From assembly GCA_964368645.1 (NCBI GenBank), contig CAYJBY010000006.1:50428-114427 (forward strand): a stretch of 64,000 nt of DNA. Direction: 5' to 3'. Source of the DNA: JAEDHM01 sp964368645. GTDB taxonomy: Bacteria > Bacillota > Clostridia > Christensenellales > CAG-1252. The notes beneath the pieces are model-generated. The model made no database searches and had not been told where the DNA came from. It was given only the letters and a program-made list of their open reading frames with translations. Within the stretch, counting starts at the first letter, position 1, and each line of letters begins with the position of its first letter. Positions 27,501-36,747 of this stretch are shown here, piece by piece. The position numbers were made by a program, and so were the translations under genes.

Positions 27501-30500
27501 GTAAGCGTCACGGATTGTGTATCGGGGGTTGCGCCGAAGCCCTTAAGCTTCTCTCTCAACGCTTCAGCCTGCGTCTTTTCGTAAACCGCGCCGCCGCTTA
27601 TGGTGCCCTCCGCGATACTCTTGGAGTAACGCGGTAAGCCGCCATGCACGGTGCTGTCGTATTTGACGTAGGTCGCGCCGCCGTCCGTGGTCACGTATAA
27701 GCCGCTGTCGGAAAGGGTGTAGGTAAAGGAATAATCGGTGCCTATGCTTCTGCTGTAACGGTTTGCGCCGCTGTGCGCCGCGTTTGCCGAATCGTAAAGA
27801 ACGTAGCTCAAACCGCCGTCAAGGGTAACGTAATCGCCTGTCGCGTCAGCGATGTAAACAAAGCTGTCCGCCATACCCTCGGTTTTGACGTAGCGCGGCA
27901 AGAGCGCGTGGGTGGGATTGGAAGCGTTGTAGAGCTCGTAACCCGTCAAGGTCTTAACGTAACCGCCGTTAGCGTTCTCGTAATAATACTCCTTATCCCC
28001 TGCGGTCAGATACTCGAAGAGGTTGGGGAGCTTGATACCGCCGTCCACGTAGCTTGCGCCGTCAATGCCGTCCATCAGGTCGCCGAAAATCGTCTTGAGC
28101 TGTCCGCTCAGGGTGTTTTCAAGAGTGTCCTTGGAAAGCATATCGCCGTTAAGTCCCATAGACTTTTGAATATCGGACAGGTTGGAGAAGAACATACGCG
28201 TTCCCTCCGCCGTCATTCCGTTAATAATAATCGTGGTGGGATAGTCCAAGCTCTCCACGCCGTTTTCCTCAATGGTGGTACGGCTGATTAAGACAAGGTT
28301 CTCGGGGAGCGCGAAGTTATCCATCGTGGGGCTGAACAGGAAGATACCCGTCAAATACACGTTATCCGCCGTCTTGCTGATAATGAGCTGTGCGATTTCC
28401 GCATAACCAGTAGCAGGCTTAACCGCACCCGAGCAGTTGTCGCAAACGCGGTCGCCGTTGGCGTCCAAAGGAGAAGTACAGCCGTTACAGCTTAAATCGC
28501 CTATGGCAATTGCGCCGTTATTCTGCGCCGCCAAGGAAGCAAGAGCCTTACTGCTCATTACGTTGCTAAGCTCGTTCCACTCTCTGTCGTCCTTATAAAC
28601 GCCGCTGAACAGGTCGCGCTTTGCGTAGTAGTAGCTGATTTCGCCGTTAATAAGCTCAAAGCTATTCTCAGCAGTCTTGCCGTAAGCGGTGTAAATCTTG
28701 CGGTCGTAACGGGTAGCGGAGCCGCCCGTATAGCCAACGTAGCCGCCCAAGCCGTCCGCAACGAATGCGCCCAAAGGAGCCTCGTAGTAATAGTAAACCA
28801 AATGATTGCTCACGTCCACGTAGCTGGGAGTGTAAGGAATAACGTAGTAGTAATTAAGGTCAAACCGTCCGTTAGTATTGGCGGCGGCAATGTGAACAGA
28901 GGAACTGCCGTTGTAGATAACGTAGCTGTTATTGTTCAGCTTGACGTAATCGCCGTCCTCGGCGCGTTCGTAAACCGCGGTGTCGCCCGACAGGCTTACG
29001 ACCTTTTCCATAACGCCGCTGCTGTAATCGTAATAGTATTTGAAGTTGAGGTCGTCCTCGCCCAAGGACAGGTTGCCGGAAAGGTCGGAGGTGGTAAGCA
29101 CCTTAGACAGATACATATTGCGGCTGAAATCGATTAGGAACTGCGCACTGCTGTCCGCGGTATAGTAATCGTCGTAGCTTAAAGCGAAGTCGATGGTGTT
29201 CTGCGAGGTGAAGTCTTGAGTCTTGTCAATGGCGATTGCGGTGATATTGCCCTCGTTCTTAGTGACCTCGGGAGCCGCGCCGAACTCGCGCAAACGCTCT
29301 CTAAGCTCGCTTGCCGCCGCCGCCTCGTAACAGGTAATCGCGCCGCTCTGCTGAGCAGGGGTAAGCGCGGTGGGGTTGGTAGCTCTGGAGTAGTGAGTCA
29401 AAGCCGAATCCTCGGAAGTGCCGACGGTCATAACGTCCTTTCTGCCGTAACGGGTAAGACCTGCGTGTTCAGGTGCCGCCGAGTCGTAAAGCACGTAGCT
29501 TACGCCCTCGTCCAAGGTAACGTATAAGCCGCTTTCGGAAGCGGTGTAAACGCTCTTCTGCACGTACTCGCCGCCGACGTCCTCGTAATAGGTATAGTAA
29601 TCCGCCATACCCACCGTTCTGGTGTAACGAGTCGCGCCGCCGTCGCTTACCACAGCCAATCTGTAATCCGAGCCGTCCTTAACGTAATCGCCGTTTGCGT
29701 CCTCGTAATAATAGAACTCGGAGTCGCCTGCTAAGTACTCGAAGAGGTTAGGAAGCTTGATGCCGCCGTCCTCGTAGCTTGCACCTCTCAGCTTGCCCGT
29801 AAGACCTGAGAAGATATTGCTCATCTGCTGGCTCACGGTGTCCTCTAAGGTGGACAAGCCGAAATCAAGACTCATCGAAAGTCCCGTTTTGATGGATTCA
29901 AGGTTCTGGAAGAACTGCATAGTCTGCGCTCTGGACATACCGTTGATTACCACCGTAGTGGGATAGTCAAGGTCGTCCGCGCCGTCCTTTTGGATACGGG
30001 TACGGCTGATTAAAACCAGCGTTTCGGGAATAGCCTTGTTGGAAGCGTCGTTGGAGGTATATACGAAAATACCAGTAATATATGCGTTGCCCAAAGCGTC
30101 CGCGCTAAGCAGGAGCTGTGCGATACGGGCGGTGCCCATACCCTTCATTGCGCCGCCGCATACGTCGCACTTTCCGTTGTTGTCAACGTCAACGGTGCCG
30201 TCACAGCTAATACATTTCACGTCGCCGATTTCGATACCTGCGCCCGTAAACTCGTAAGCCAAGGCACCCAACGCCTTGTTGTTAAGTTGGGTGGTTAAAG
30301 ACGACCATTCTCTGCCGTCCTTGTAAACGCCGTAGAAAAGCTGACGCTTGGCGTACTTGTCGCCGTTTACGTAACCGTCCGCAAGCAGTTTGATATCCGT
30401 ACCGTCCTTATAATAGCCGCCCTCCGTGCTGACGTAGTAGTAATCGCCGCCGAAGCTGTAATCGGAAGCCAAGGTAAGAGCGGAAATCTCGGTCATAGTG

Positions 30501-33500
30501 CCTGTGCTGTAATCGTAAATGCCTTTGAAGTTAAGGTCGTCCTCGCCTAAGCTGCTCACTGCGGAGCTTTCGCCAAGAAGGTCGTCCGCCTTAAACACCT
30601 TGGTAAGATACATATTGCGGCTGAAGTCCAGCATAAACGCGTCGCCGTCCGCTTGGGTGTAGAAGGAGTTGTAAGTCGCGGCGAAATCAGCGGTGGCGTT
30701 AATATCGGTGTTGGCAAGGTCAGCTACGTCCGTAAGGGCGATAGAGGTGATATTCTCACCCGTAACGCCGATAGAATCGGAAGTCAGGGAGCCGAAAGCT
30801 CTAAGTCTTGCGCAGAGGTTTTCGGGAGTGGTTTCCGCGGTAACTATAGCCTGTGCGCCGCCTACGTTCTGTGTTTTCACGGTGCCGTCGGGGTTAAAGG
30901 TAAGGTCGCTTATTGTGCATTTGTCTATCAGCACGGTGAAAATATCGGGCAGGGAAATATAACCTACGTCACCCTCGTCCTCGCCGTAGCCGATACCCGG
31001 CAAAGCGGAAAGAGCGGACATATTACCGCTGACGGTATCCGCTATCATAGACTTGATATAGTCCTCGTTGAGGTCGCCTGCGTCCGCGCCGATTGCGGAA
31101 GTGAGCTTGGTAAGTCTTGCGAAGAAAGCGGAGGTTTCCGCCTCGTCCAAGCCGTTAAGTTTAAGAGTAACGTCCTCCTCGGTAAGCGCACCGATTTGCT
31201 GTCCGTAGGTCGGGCTGGTGGGTTCGGTGTCCTCTATCGTGGAAAGAGCCTTGCCCAAGTCCACCGTAACGGTGATAAACAGATAATCGGGCATAAGAGC
31301 CGCAACCTCGCCGTCCATAGCAAGAGCCGCCTTAAGGCAAAGCTCCATAAGCGTCTTGGTTACGCCCCCTGCGCTCTCCTCGTAAATGCTGATTTGGGTA
31401 ACGGTTGCCGCGCCCATACCGCCCAAGGCGATTTGGTGGTCGGTAACGTCGTCCGTGTCGTCGGAGTCACTGCCTGAATACAACAGGTCGGCTAAAGCCT
31501 TATCGTTCATACGGACGGAGAAGTCCTCGGCGGAGAACGCCGTGTCGTCGTTATACACGCCCTTAAGGGTAAGTACGTTGCCGTTGGAATCGGTGTAGCT
31601 TTGAGTGCCGTTAAAGAGGATAAAGTCTGCGCCCAGACCGCCGTCGCCGTCACCGAAGATATTGCCGGAAAGCAGGTCGGCGGAGGTGATAAACTTATCC
31701 CCTGCCGTGCCGCCGTTGATATAGTAGTAGCGGTTGAGGTTGTCGATAAACTCCTCGGAATCGCCCTCTGCGAAGATATTATCCAAAACGGACAAGCCGT
31801 TCAGGTCGTTTTTCTTGTAACGCGCCAAGCCTGTGTGAGCGTCGTCGGTCGCGTCGTAGTCAACAAAGGTAACGCCTGCGTCAAGAGTGACGTACGCACC
31901 CTCCGCGTCCTGTATGTAGCCCTTGCCGTTCTGAACGTCCAAAACCGCCTCGGGCTGTCTGCCGAACTCCTTGAGGTCGAAGCGCAAAGCCTCGTTCTCA
32001 ACGGCGTCGCCGACGTAGGTTCTCGCTCTTTCAGCGGCGATTTGGGCATTGACCGTAGCCTCGTTGGCAGGGGTAACGCTTGCCTCAAGCTCTGCGATAT
32101 TCTTATCTCTTTCGGCGCGGAAAGCCAAATTGTTAAGCACGTCGAAAATGTTGCTTAAAACAAGGGTGTTGCCCGTATAGTCATAGACCAGGGGAACGTA
32201 ATCGCTGATTTGAGAGAACGCCACGGAGATAGAGTCGCGCACCGTTCCGCAAATGGTATCCGTATCGAAGGCAGAGCCTGTCAAAGCGGTGATAACGTGG
32301 AAGAGGTTGGCGTTAGCCTCGGACTGCATTTTGTTGACGATAACCTCGGTAGTGTAACGGGGTACGTAATCGTAACGGGGCAAGCCCTGATGAGCCGCCG
32401 CCGCACTGTCGTAAAGCACAAAACCGTCGGAGGTTTTGACGTATGCTCCTGCGGTGTTGGCGGTAGCCTTGCCGTTATTCTCTGCGTAATCGGCGGCTGT
32501 GCCGTCCAGTATCACCTGTGCGGTAACGTAAAGATAACCGGGCAGGAACTTAGAGGGATCCAGCACCGCGTCCTCGCCGCCGCCGAGAGAACTGCCGTCC
32601 AAAACCGCGCGAAGCTCTATATTCATATACATATAGTCCGCGTCGTGGGTAATTGATGCGGTTAAGACCTCAAGGGAGCTGATAATGGAAGCTTCATCGC
32701 CCTCGCCTGCTTGCGCGAAAGCGATACTGTCCAGAATACCGCCTGCGTTGAGTATGGAAGCAAGAGCCGCGCCCGTCATATTGACAGACAGGGAAGAGGT
32801 TGCCCTCTCGTCCTTATAAAGACCATCTCTAAGCTCACGCTTAATGTACAGGTCGGTACCTGCCGCGATTTGAGCGGGGCTTGCCGCGGTGTAGTAATCC
32901 GCGTGCAGCTCGCCGTCCGTCACCTTAACGTAAAGCTCGGGAACGAAAGCGTCGTGGGTACCCGTTTCGCTTCCTGTGGTTTTGCGGTAGCCGCCGTTGC
33001 CGTCCGCGATATACGCGCCACCTTCCTTTACAATATAAAATACGGTGGCGGTGGCAGGATAGTAATAATTGCCGCCGTAGTACGCGCCCATAAGCGCGGC
33101 GGAATAACCGCTGACGTCAACCGCCGTGCCTGTGGAGAAGTCAAGAGTTTTGCGGAAGTTGATACTGTCCGCGCCAAGCATAGAGGAAAGGTTGCCGCCG
33201 AAAAGCTCGGAAGCCTTAAGGTCGGTGGTTAGGTAGTAGTTAGCGGATAAAGCCGACAGGAACTCCTGTCCGTCCTTTTCCTCCGCCTTGATGATATTCT
33301 TGGTGTCGGCAAGGCTGACCGAGCCTGTTGCCGCGGTGCCGCTTACCGATATAGTATAGCGTGTTAAGCCTGCGTGAGCGGAATTGCCTGCGTCATAGGG
33401 AACGTACTCGTTGCCGACTAGAACGTATGCGCCGGTTGCCGCCTCGGTAACGTCATAGGTGACTATACCGCTTTGGTAAATACCCTCGAAGACCTGACAG

Positions 33501-36217
33501 GTCTCTCTTGCGGAAAGCTTAGTGACGTTTTCGGGGTTGTCGGATTTGCTCTTTTCCATAGAGTAAACGTAACCGCTTACCACCTCGTAAATGTTGGGAA
33601 GAACCACCGCGCCGTCCGTCAAGTGCATTTCGGCGTTGAGGGTGGTCTCCAGCATAGTGAACACCTGGTCGAAGGTGGAGGAAAGCAGATTAAGTATCCC
33701 GTCTGCGGAAATCATATCCGCCGTGGAAGCGTCTGCGAACTTGGAAACCAGCAGTTTCAGCGTGTCTAACAGCTTTTGGGTGTATTCAAGGTCGAACTTG
33801 TTGACCTCTATACCGTTGGAGCCGTCGGCAGGGGCGAATTGTCTTACGACCAACGCGCCGTCCGCGCCGTAAACCTCTCTGACCGACATAACGATTTGGA
33901 GAGTGAAGAGCTGGGGCAGAGCGTCCGTAAGGGTGGAAATTATCGCGCTGTAATCGGAAGCGGCGGCAGTTGCGCTCTCCTCTCCGTTACCTAAAAAGCT
34001 ATTCAAAAGCTCGGTGATTTTCAGCTCGGCAACCACGTTAAAGGTGTAATTCTTGATAGTGACGTTATTAGCCGTCTTGGCAACGGACACCTCGGAGTCG
34101 CCCTGTTTTTCCTTAACGGTGTAATCGTAGGTAGCGCGGCTTACGTCCTCGCCGTCCTTTTTGATATTGACGCGGTTGAAGGAAAGCTTCTGCAATAAGT
34201 CGGAAGCGGAGGAACCCTCGCCCTCGGAACTTTCGTCATCGCCTGCCGCGCCTAGGTTAAAGCCGTCCAATCCGCCTGCGATAGCCTCGGACAGCAGGTG
34301 AGCCAAGCTGATATCGTACAGATAAACCCTTATACTGTCGTTGGCGGCGTTTTCGGTGGCGAAAGCGGTGTAGTCAACAAAGTTGAGGTTTTCCATATTA
34401 ATATCGTCGGTTATAGAGGACAGTGCCTCCAGATTGGTAATCGAAAATCCGCTTTCGGAGAGAGAACCCTCGTCCAAAGCGTAATTGCTTTCCAGATTGT
34501 ACAGGAAAAGGTCGGTGGCGGTGTAGCCGCCGTTCTCGTCGTGGCAAACCGAGCAACGGTATAAGGCGGTTTCCGTATCGGACTTTTCGCGGATACAGGC
34601 GTTCTCAACGTGGGTTAAGGTGCCCGATGTCGCATAGCAGTTGCGGCAGAAAACGCCGTTGTGGTTGATAGCGAGTTTCTCTATGTAGGTTGCGTCCGTA
34701 ACCGCGTAGGCGTTAGCCATACCGTTAAGGGCGGAAAGGAACATATGAGGAGTGACGTTAGTCGCCGCGTCGGGGTTCTCCGCGTCGTAAAGTCCCGCAA
34801 AATTCAGAACCGCTTGGATATGCTCTAATCTTAAAGCCACCTTGCCGCCGTCCTGCGTGAAGTTAAGAGGTACGATTTGTTTCAGCTTACCGAAAAGCTG
34901 TGCCGCCTTGTCGTTAAGAGAAACAAGGAACGCGTTGGCGGTTGCGCCAACCTCGTCGCCCTCGGCAGCCATAGCCTGACTTTCCTCGTCCGCGCCGCCC
35001 AGCATAGAGGAGAGCTTGTCGCCGACTAGGGTATTGAGTATGGTATTGAGGGTTTTGCACTGATTTTCGTCGTAGTTGTTGATTACCAAAGACGCTTCCT
35101 TACCCTCGGCAAGAGGATAAATCATTGCGGTGAGGAAGAGGTTATCGGGAACCAGCCAGCCGATAAAGGTCTTGAGGAATTTAGGCAGGTTATATTGAGT
35201 CAAAAGTGAATCGGCAACGCCGTCCACCGCCTGCTGTAAAGCCAGTTTAACGGTAACGCCCAACTGGGTGGAAGCGTTAATCTGCTCGGTGGTTAAGGAT
35301 GCAAGGTTTTCGGAGGTGTTCTTGACTACAACCTGCGGTATGGTCACTAGGGTAGCCAAATCCACGTTCTTAAGCATATCCACGTTCATATTGGACAAAA
35401 GTCCGTTGTCGCCGCTTAAGACTGTGGTCACTATGGAGTTAATCAGCGCGGCAACCTGCTCGCCCGTAATGGTAAAGGTGGTTATGCCTGCGTTGTAGGC
35501 TTTCTTCTGGTCGGAGGTCACGTTGCCGCTAGCCTCGTCCTCGCTGTCGTAGGGATAGTAGTTGCGGATAGTGGCAAAGTCGAAAACAAGCCGAGAGAGT
35601 ACGGCGTTAAGAGTCTCGGTCATATCGCCGCTCTCACTGTCGCTAGAATCGTCCTCGCCGGCAAAGGCAATTTCCGTTACCTCGCCCTCGGCAACCAACG
35701 ACTTGATGTCCACGGCGTCCAAAAGCGCGTCAACGGTGATACGGTAGTACTTGATTTTCGCCTTATCCTCCGCGCTTAAAGCGTTGTATTGCTCGGTACC
35801 CTTCTGGGTAACGTACTCCGCTTCCACCACCTCGGCTTTCTGCTTGTCCGTCAGCGCGGCATAGCTCTCCGCGCCCTTCTCGTTAATGTACAGGTCGCGG
35901 CACTCCGCCTCGGTGTAGGGCTTTTGGAGTAAAGCGTCGTTTAGGTTGGCGTAAAAACCGCCCTCGCCGATGAGGTCGGCTTCGGAATAAGGCTGAGTGA
36001 CGATCTTGTCCTCGTCCGCCTTATAAATGCCCCTGATTAACGACCAAGCGTCCTTGAGAGAAACGCCGCCGATCATCGGGCTTACGAATTTGTTAAATGC
36101 AAAATTGGCGCCGACGATAACGCCGACCACCATCAGCACAAGAATAACTACGCTTATTATCAAGCAAGTCAGGCAGCACTTGCCGCCCTTGTTCCGTCCT
36201 GTTTGCTGTCGTGCCAT
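24527..36217 (-). CDS. Giant modular membrane-anchored extracellular protein, 3896 residues, unknown function
   Basis: The start ATG 36217 has GGAGG before it. Residues about 14-41 form one hydrophobic helix after a basic start (RNKGGKCC), a signal anchor with the rest outside. The remainder is built from about eight divergent modules of some 500-570 residues. Each has, in order: GVYKDxR...KALAxL; a strand pattern such as YLFITVTVDL; INGM followed by FFxNLxxI; a GGIKLPNLFEYL-type line; YV repeats with DGG, YVLYDS and GLxRY; LRERLREFG; and NMYLxxVL with LGEDDLNFK. Pairs of CxxC flank DxNxDG-type loops at about residues 2000-2030 and 2576-2596, and other CxxC pairs lie near 523-560. There is no sortase signal and no catalytic motif that I recognise. 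It follows the other giant gene in the same direction but is separated from it by repeats. Possible roles are adhesin, surface layer or envelope-spanning fibre; none is proven. Confidence 0.85.
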   Translation of the reverse strand: MARQQTGRNKGGKCCLTCLIISVVILVLMVVGVIVGANFAFNKFVSPMIGGVSLKDAWSLIRGIYKADEDKIVTQPYSEADLIGEGGFYANLNDALLQKPYTEAECRDLYINEKGAESYAALTDKQKAEVVEAEYVTQKGTEQYNALSAEDKAKIKYYRITVDALLDAVDIKSLVAEGEVTEIAFAGEDDSSDSESGDMTETLNAVLSRLVFDFATIRNYYPYDSEDEASGNVTSDQKKAYNAGITTFTITGEQVAALINSIVTTVLSGDNGLLSNMNVDMLKNVDLATLVTIPQVVVKNTSENLASLTTEQINASTQLGVTVKLALQQAVDGVADSLLTQYNLPKFLKTFIGWLVPDNLFLTAMIYPLAEGKEASLVINNYDENQCKTLNTILNTLVGDKLSSMLGGADEESQAMAAEGDEVGATANAFLVSLNDKAAQLFGKLKQIVPLNFTQDGGKVALRLEHIQAVLNFAGLYDAENPDAATNVTPHMFLSALNGMANAYAVTDATYIEKLAINHNGVFCRNCYATSGTLTHVENACIREKSDTETALYRCSVCHDENGGYTATDLFLYNLESNYALDEGSLSESGFSITNLEALSSITDDINMENLNFVDYTAFATENAANDSIRVYLYDISLAHLLSEAIAGGLDGFNLGAAGDDESSEGEGSSASDLLQKLSFNRVNIKKDGEDVSRATYDYTVKEKQGDSEVSVAKTANNVTIKNYTFNVVAELKITELLNSFLGNGEESATAAASDYSAIISTLTDALPQLFTLQIVMSVREVYGADGALVVRQFAPADGSNGIEVNKFDLEYTQKLLDTLKLLVSKFADASTADMISADGILNLLSSTFDQVFTMLETTLNAEMHLTDGAVVLPNIYEVVSGYVYSMEKSKSDNPENVTKLSARETCQVFEGIYQSGIVTYDVTEAATGAYVLVGNEYVPYDAGNSAHAGLTRYTISVSGTAATGSVSLADTKNIIKAEEKDGQEFLSALSANYYLTTDLKASELFGGNLSSMLGADSINFRKTLDFSTGTAVDVSGYSAALMGAYYGGNYYYPATATVFYIVKEGGAYIADGNGGYRKTTGSETGTHDAFVPELYVKVTDGELHADYYTAASPAQIAAGTDLYIKRELRDGLYKDERATSSLSVNMTGAALASILNAGGILDSIAFAQAGEGDEASIISSLEVLTASITHDADYMYMNIELRAVLDGSSLGGGEDAVLDPSKFLPGYLYVTAQVILDGTAADYAENNGKATANTAGAYVKTSDGFVLYDSAAAAHQGLPRYDYVPRYTTEVIVNKMQSEANANLFHVITALTGSAFDTDTICGTVRDSISVAFSQISDYVPLVYDYTGNTLVLSNIFDVLNNLAFRAERDKNIAELEASVTPANEATVNAQIAAERARTYVGDAVENEALRFDLKEFGRQPEAVLDVQNGKGYIQDAEGAYVTLDAGVTFVDYDATDDAHTGLARYKKNDLNGLSVLDNIFAEGDSEEFIDNLNRYYYINGGTAGDKFITSADLLSGNIFGDGDGGLGADFILFNGTQSYTDSNGNVLTLKGVYNDDTAFSAEDFSVRMNDKALADLLYSGSDSDDTDDVTDHQIALGGMGAATVTQISIYEESAGGVTKTLMELCLKAALAMDGEVAALMPDYLFITVTVDLGKALSTIEDTEPTSPTYGQQIGALTEEDVTLKLNGLDEAETSAFFARLTKLTSAIGADAGDLNEDYIKSMIADTVSGNMSALSALPGIGYGEDEGDVGYISLPDIFTVLIDKCTISDLTFNPDGTVKTQNVGGAQAIVTAETTPENLCARLRAFGSLTSDSIGVTGENITSIALTDVADLANTDINATADFAATYNSFYTQADGDAFMLDFSRNMYLTKVFKADDLLGESSAVSSLGEDDLNFKGIYDYSTGTMTEISALTLASDYSFGGDYYYVSTEGGYYKDGTDIKLLADGYVNGDKYAKRQLFYGVYKDGREWSSLTTQLNNKALGALAYEFTGAGIEIGDVKCISCDGTVDVDNNGKCDVCGGAMKGMGTARIAQLLLSADALGNAYITGIFVYTSNDASNKAIPETLVLISRTRIQKDGADDLDYPTTVVINGMSRAQTMQFFQNLESIKTGLSMSLDFGLSTLEDTVSQQMSNIFSGLTGKLRGASYEDGGIKLPNLFEYLAGDSEFYYYEDANGDYVKDGSDYRLAVVSDGGATRYTRTVGMADYYTYYEDVGGEYVQKSVYTASESGLYVTLDEGVSYVLYDSAAPEHAGLTRYGRKDVMTVGTSEDSALTHYSRATNPTALTPAQQSGAITCYEAAAASELRERLREFGAAPEVTKNEGNITAIAIDKTQDFTSQNTIDFALSYDDYYTADSSAQFLIDFSRNMYLSKVLTTSDLSGNLSLGEDDLNFKYYYDYSSGVMEKVVSLSGDTAVYERAEDGDYVKLNNNSYVIYNGSSSVHIAAANTNGRFDLNYYYVIPYTPSYVDVSNHLVYYYYEAPLGAFVADGLGGYVGYTGGSATRYDRKIYTAYGKTAENSFELINGEISYYYAKRDLFSGVYKDDREWNELSNVMSSKALASLAAQNNGAIAIGDLSCNGCTSPLDANGDRVCDNCSGAVKPATGYAEIAQLIISKTADNVYLTGIFLFSPTMDNFALPENLVLISRTTIEENGVESLDYPTTIIINGMTAEGTRMFFSNLSDIQKSMGLNGDMLSKDTLENTLSGQLKTIFGDLMDGIDGASYVDGGIKLPNLFEYLTAGDKEYYYENANGGYVKTLTGYELYNASNPTHALLPRYVKTEGMADSFVYIADATGDYVTLDGGLSYVLYDSANAAHSGANRYSRSIGTDYSFTYTLSDSGLYVTTDGGATYVKYDSTVHGGLPRYSKSIAEGTISGGAVYEKTQAEALREKLKGFGATPDTQSVTLTIKEDLDGEKQVEYYNSVALNSVEQDFFDATDNIAFMNTFNRNMYSANGHYITADTLFNGVVSISSAAFNFNDTASKDSYYPDANGGYVKRFTADDDGLYVIVGGKYVTYTNQLGQRYSESYDSYDSALDGGKQRYAKISAEFDGLYLDGRADEELTTLLSDRALAAIATEETDAISFAAGSANFVQISILKSGELCSCAGHAPCYHTYIRAVIRFVPDASASGASFLPDYLYIISYTDIDKETADPMFPDNTRIFVNDMNDMETGNFFANLSDIQTAMGVSSVSLTRSTMENTIGSKLVEVFKTNLTGSVEGMEFVDGGIKVPNMFEYLTTSDYYQLDPSGEYVKDGENYRLATAGDVGMDRYVKTMMQEETYYVDGTKTGETTDTTAATLRARLKEFGKVSDTADYNSGANWAQYLDAGGFITSESNEYYLNNRSVAGDDDSFYQSLVDYYFLYTKPSAATLTGGGNLFGTLNATTVNMTGATNGYYEKTDGDKITLDGGLTYVTYNAANTEHSDYIANGGKLYGYDSFRKDGSGTYYYAAATQRFSLTGSGDTYAICESTVTPGTPAASGLYYYDGAREGAKLSDKALAALINGSGTSLDVMNGASVMIDVNIVSLKLDVTATGFRIETTVKADFNSLDPSLQSVTALPDYVYLTTFTDGTWNGSAYACTTSIVINSFGSKTGNSDNLMYNLSQLGKFGFDFGSWFNMDSIKSNVNSAIGGNLTKMRTAMNMDLQFKTYDPDTDGSAKSVTENGQGYIGFNSFYDVMANTLTVTTEDVADPAESVQNMILALHTTDIAQFTVNGIAESPNASFIMTKIMTDKDFGYSVKNSYSGSTAATVIDCYILAGDETRAEYNAKRALFTASADPTIDLIYLTARIDLSGYSTGVGGLLPDALYAIFIVNDDTDQTVFTFNNMGADEKKALIKAMGEGGSEIENVGNDLKSTVDNVFSTIGGGESINYFSGIAQVGGVDKYPTYKDNCIGVIDCN

Positions 36218-36401
36218 ACGATTAACCTCCTGTAATGCGTGTGCGCGTATTGCCTGCGCACCGTGAATTAGTCCCACGGTAGGAGCGGATAGGAAAACTG
36301 TCTTAGTCCGACAGTTCTCGGCCGACCAACCGCCTTTGCGCCGAATTAACGGCTTTGGAGTTATGCGCTTGTGCGAATACCCCTATACATATATTTACGT
36401 A

Positions 36402-36431
36402 ATTATAGCATATACGCGAAGCGCGTAGCAA
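36402..36431 (-). promoter_or_regulatory. Likely promoter of the 3896-residue protein gene
   Basis: TATAAT (36402-36407) with TTGCTA (36426-36431) 18 bases upstream on the minus strand. The leader would be about 177 bases. A perfect DnaA-box sequence starts 2 bases beyond the -35 element. Confidence 0.5.
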
Positions 36432-36432
36432 G

Positions 36433-36608
36433 TTATTCACAAAAATTTTACGAAATCGAGGATTTGGGAGTTTTTACCACCCGAAAGTCACATATCTATG
36501 CGCTTTTTGCGGAAAAAGCTCTGTTTTTTGCGCAAAGATAGCTTCTTATCCACCGCCAAAATGTGGAAAAGTGCAAAACTTTTCAACTTATGCACCGAGT
36601 TATCCACC
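36433..36608. promoter_or_regulatory. Cluster of five DnaA-box-like sites (possible origin element)
   Basis: TTATTCACA (36433-36441), TTATCCACC (36546-36554), reverse-strand TTTTCCACA (36562-36570), TTATGCACC (36588-36596) and TTATCCACC (36600-36608). The first fits the consensus TTATNCACA exactly; the others have one mismatch. Four lie within 63 bp. No dnaA or dnaN gene is present. Confidence 0.5.
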
Positions 36609-36747
36609 ACCGCCCCCGTTTATGTTATTTTTCCATATCCTCAACAAAAAGGACAGAAAACCCACCCCGTTACCTTGGGCTTGTCATTTTTTCATACCCA
36701 CAGCCACCCACGTTTACGTTATTAACCGGCATGACCTCGTTTTAACT

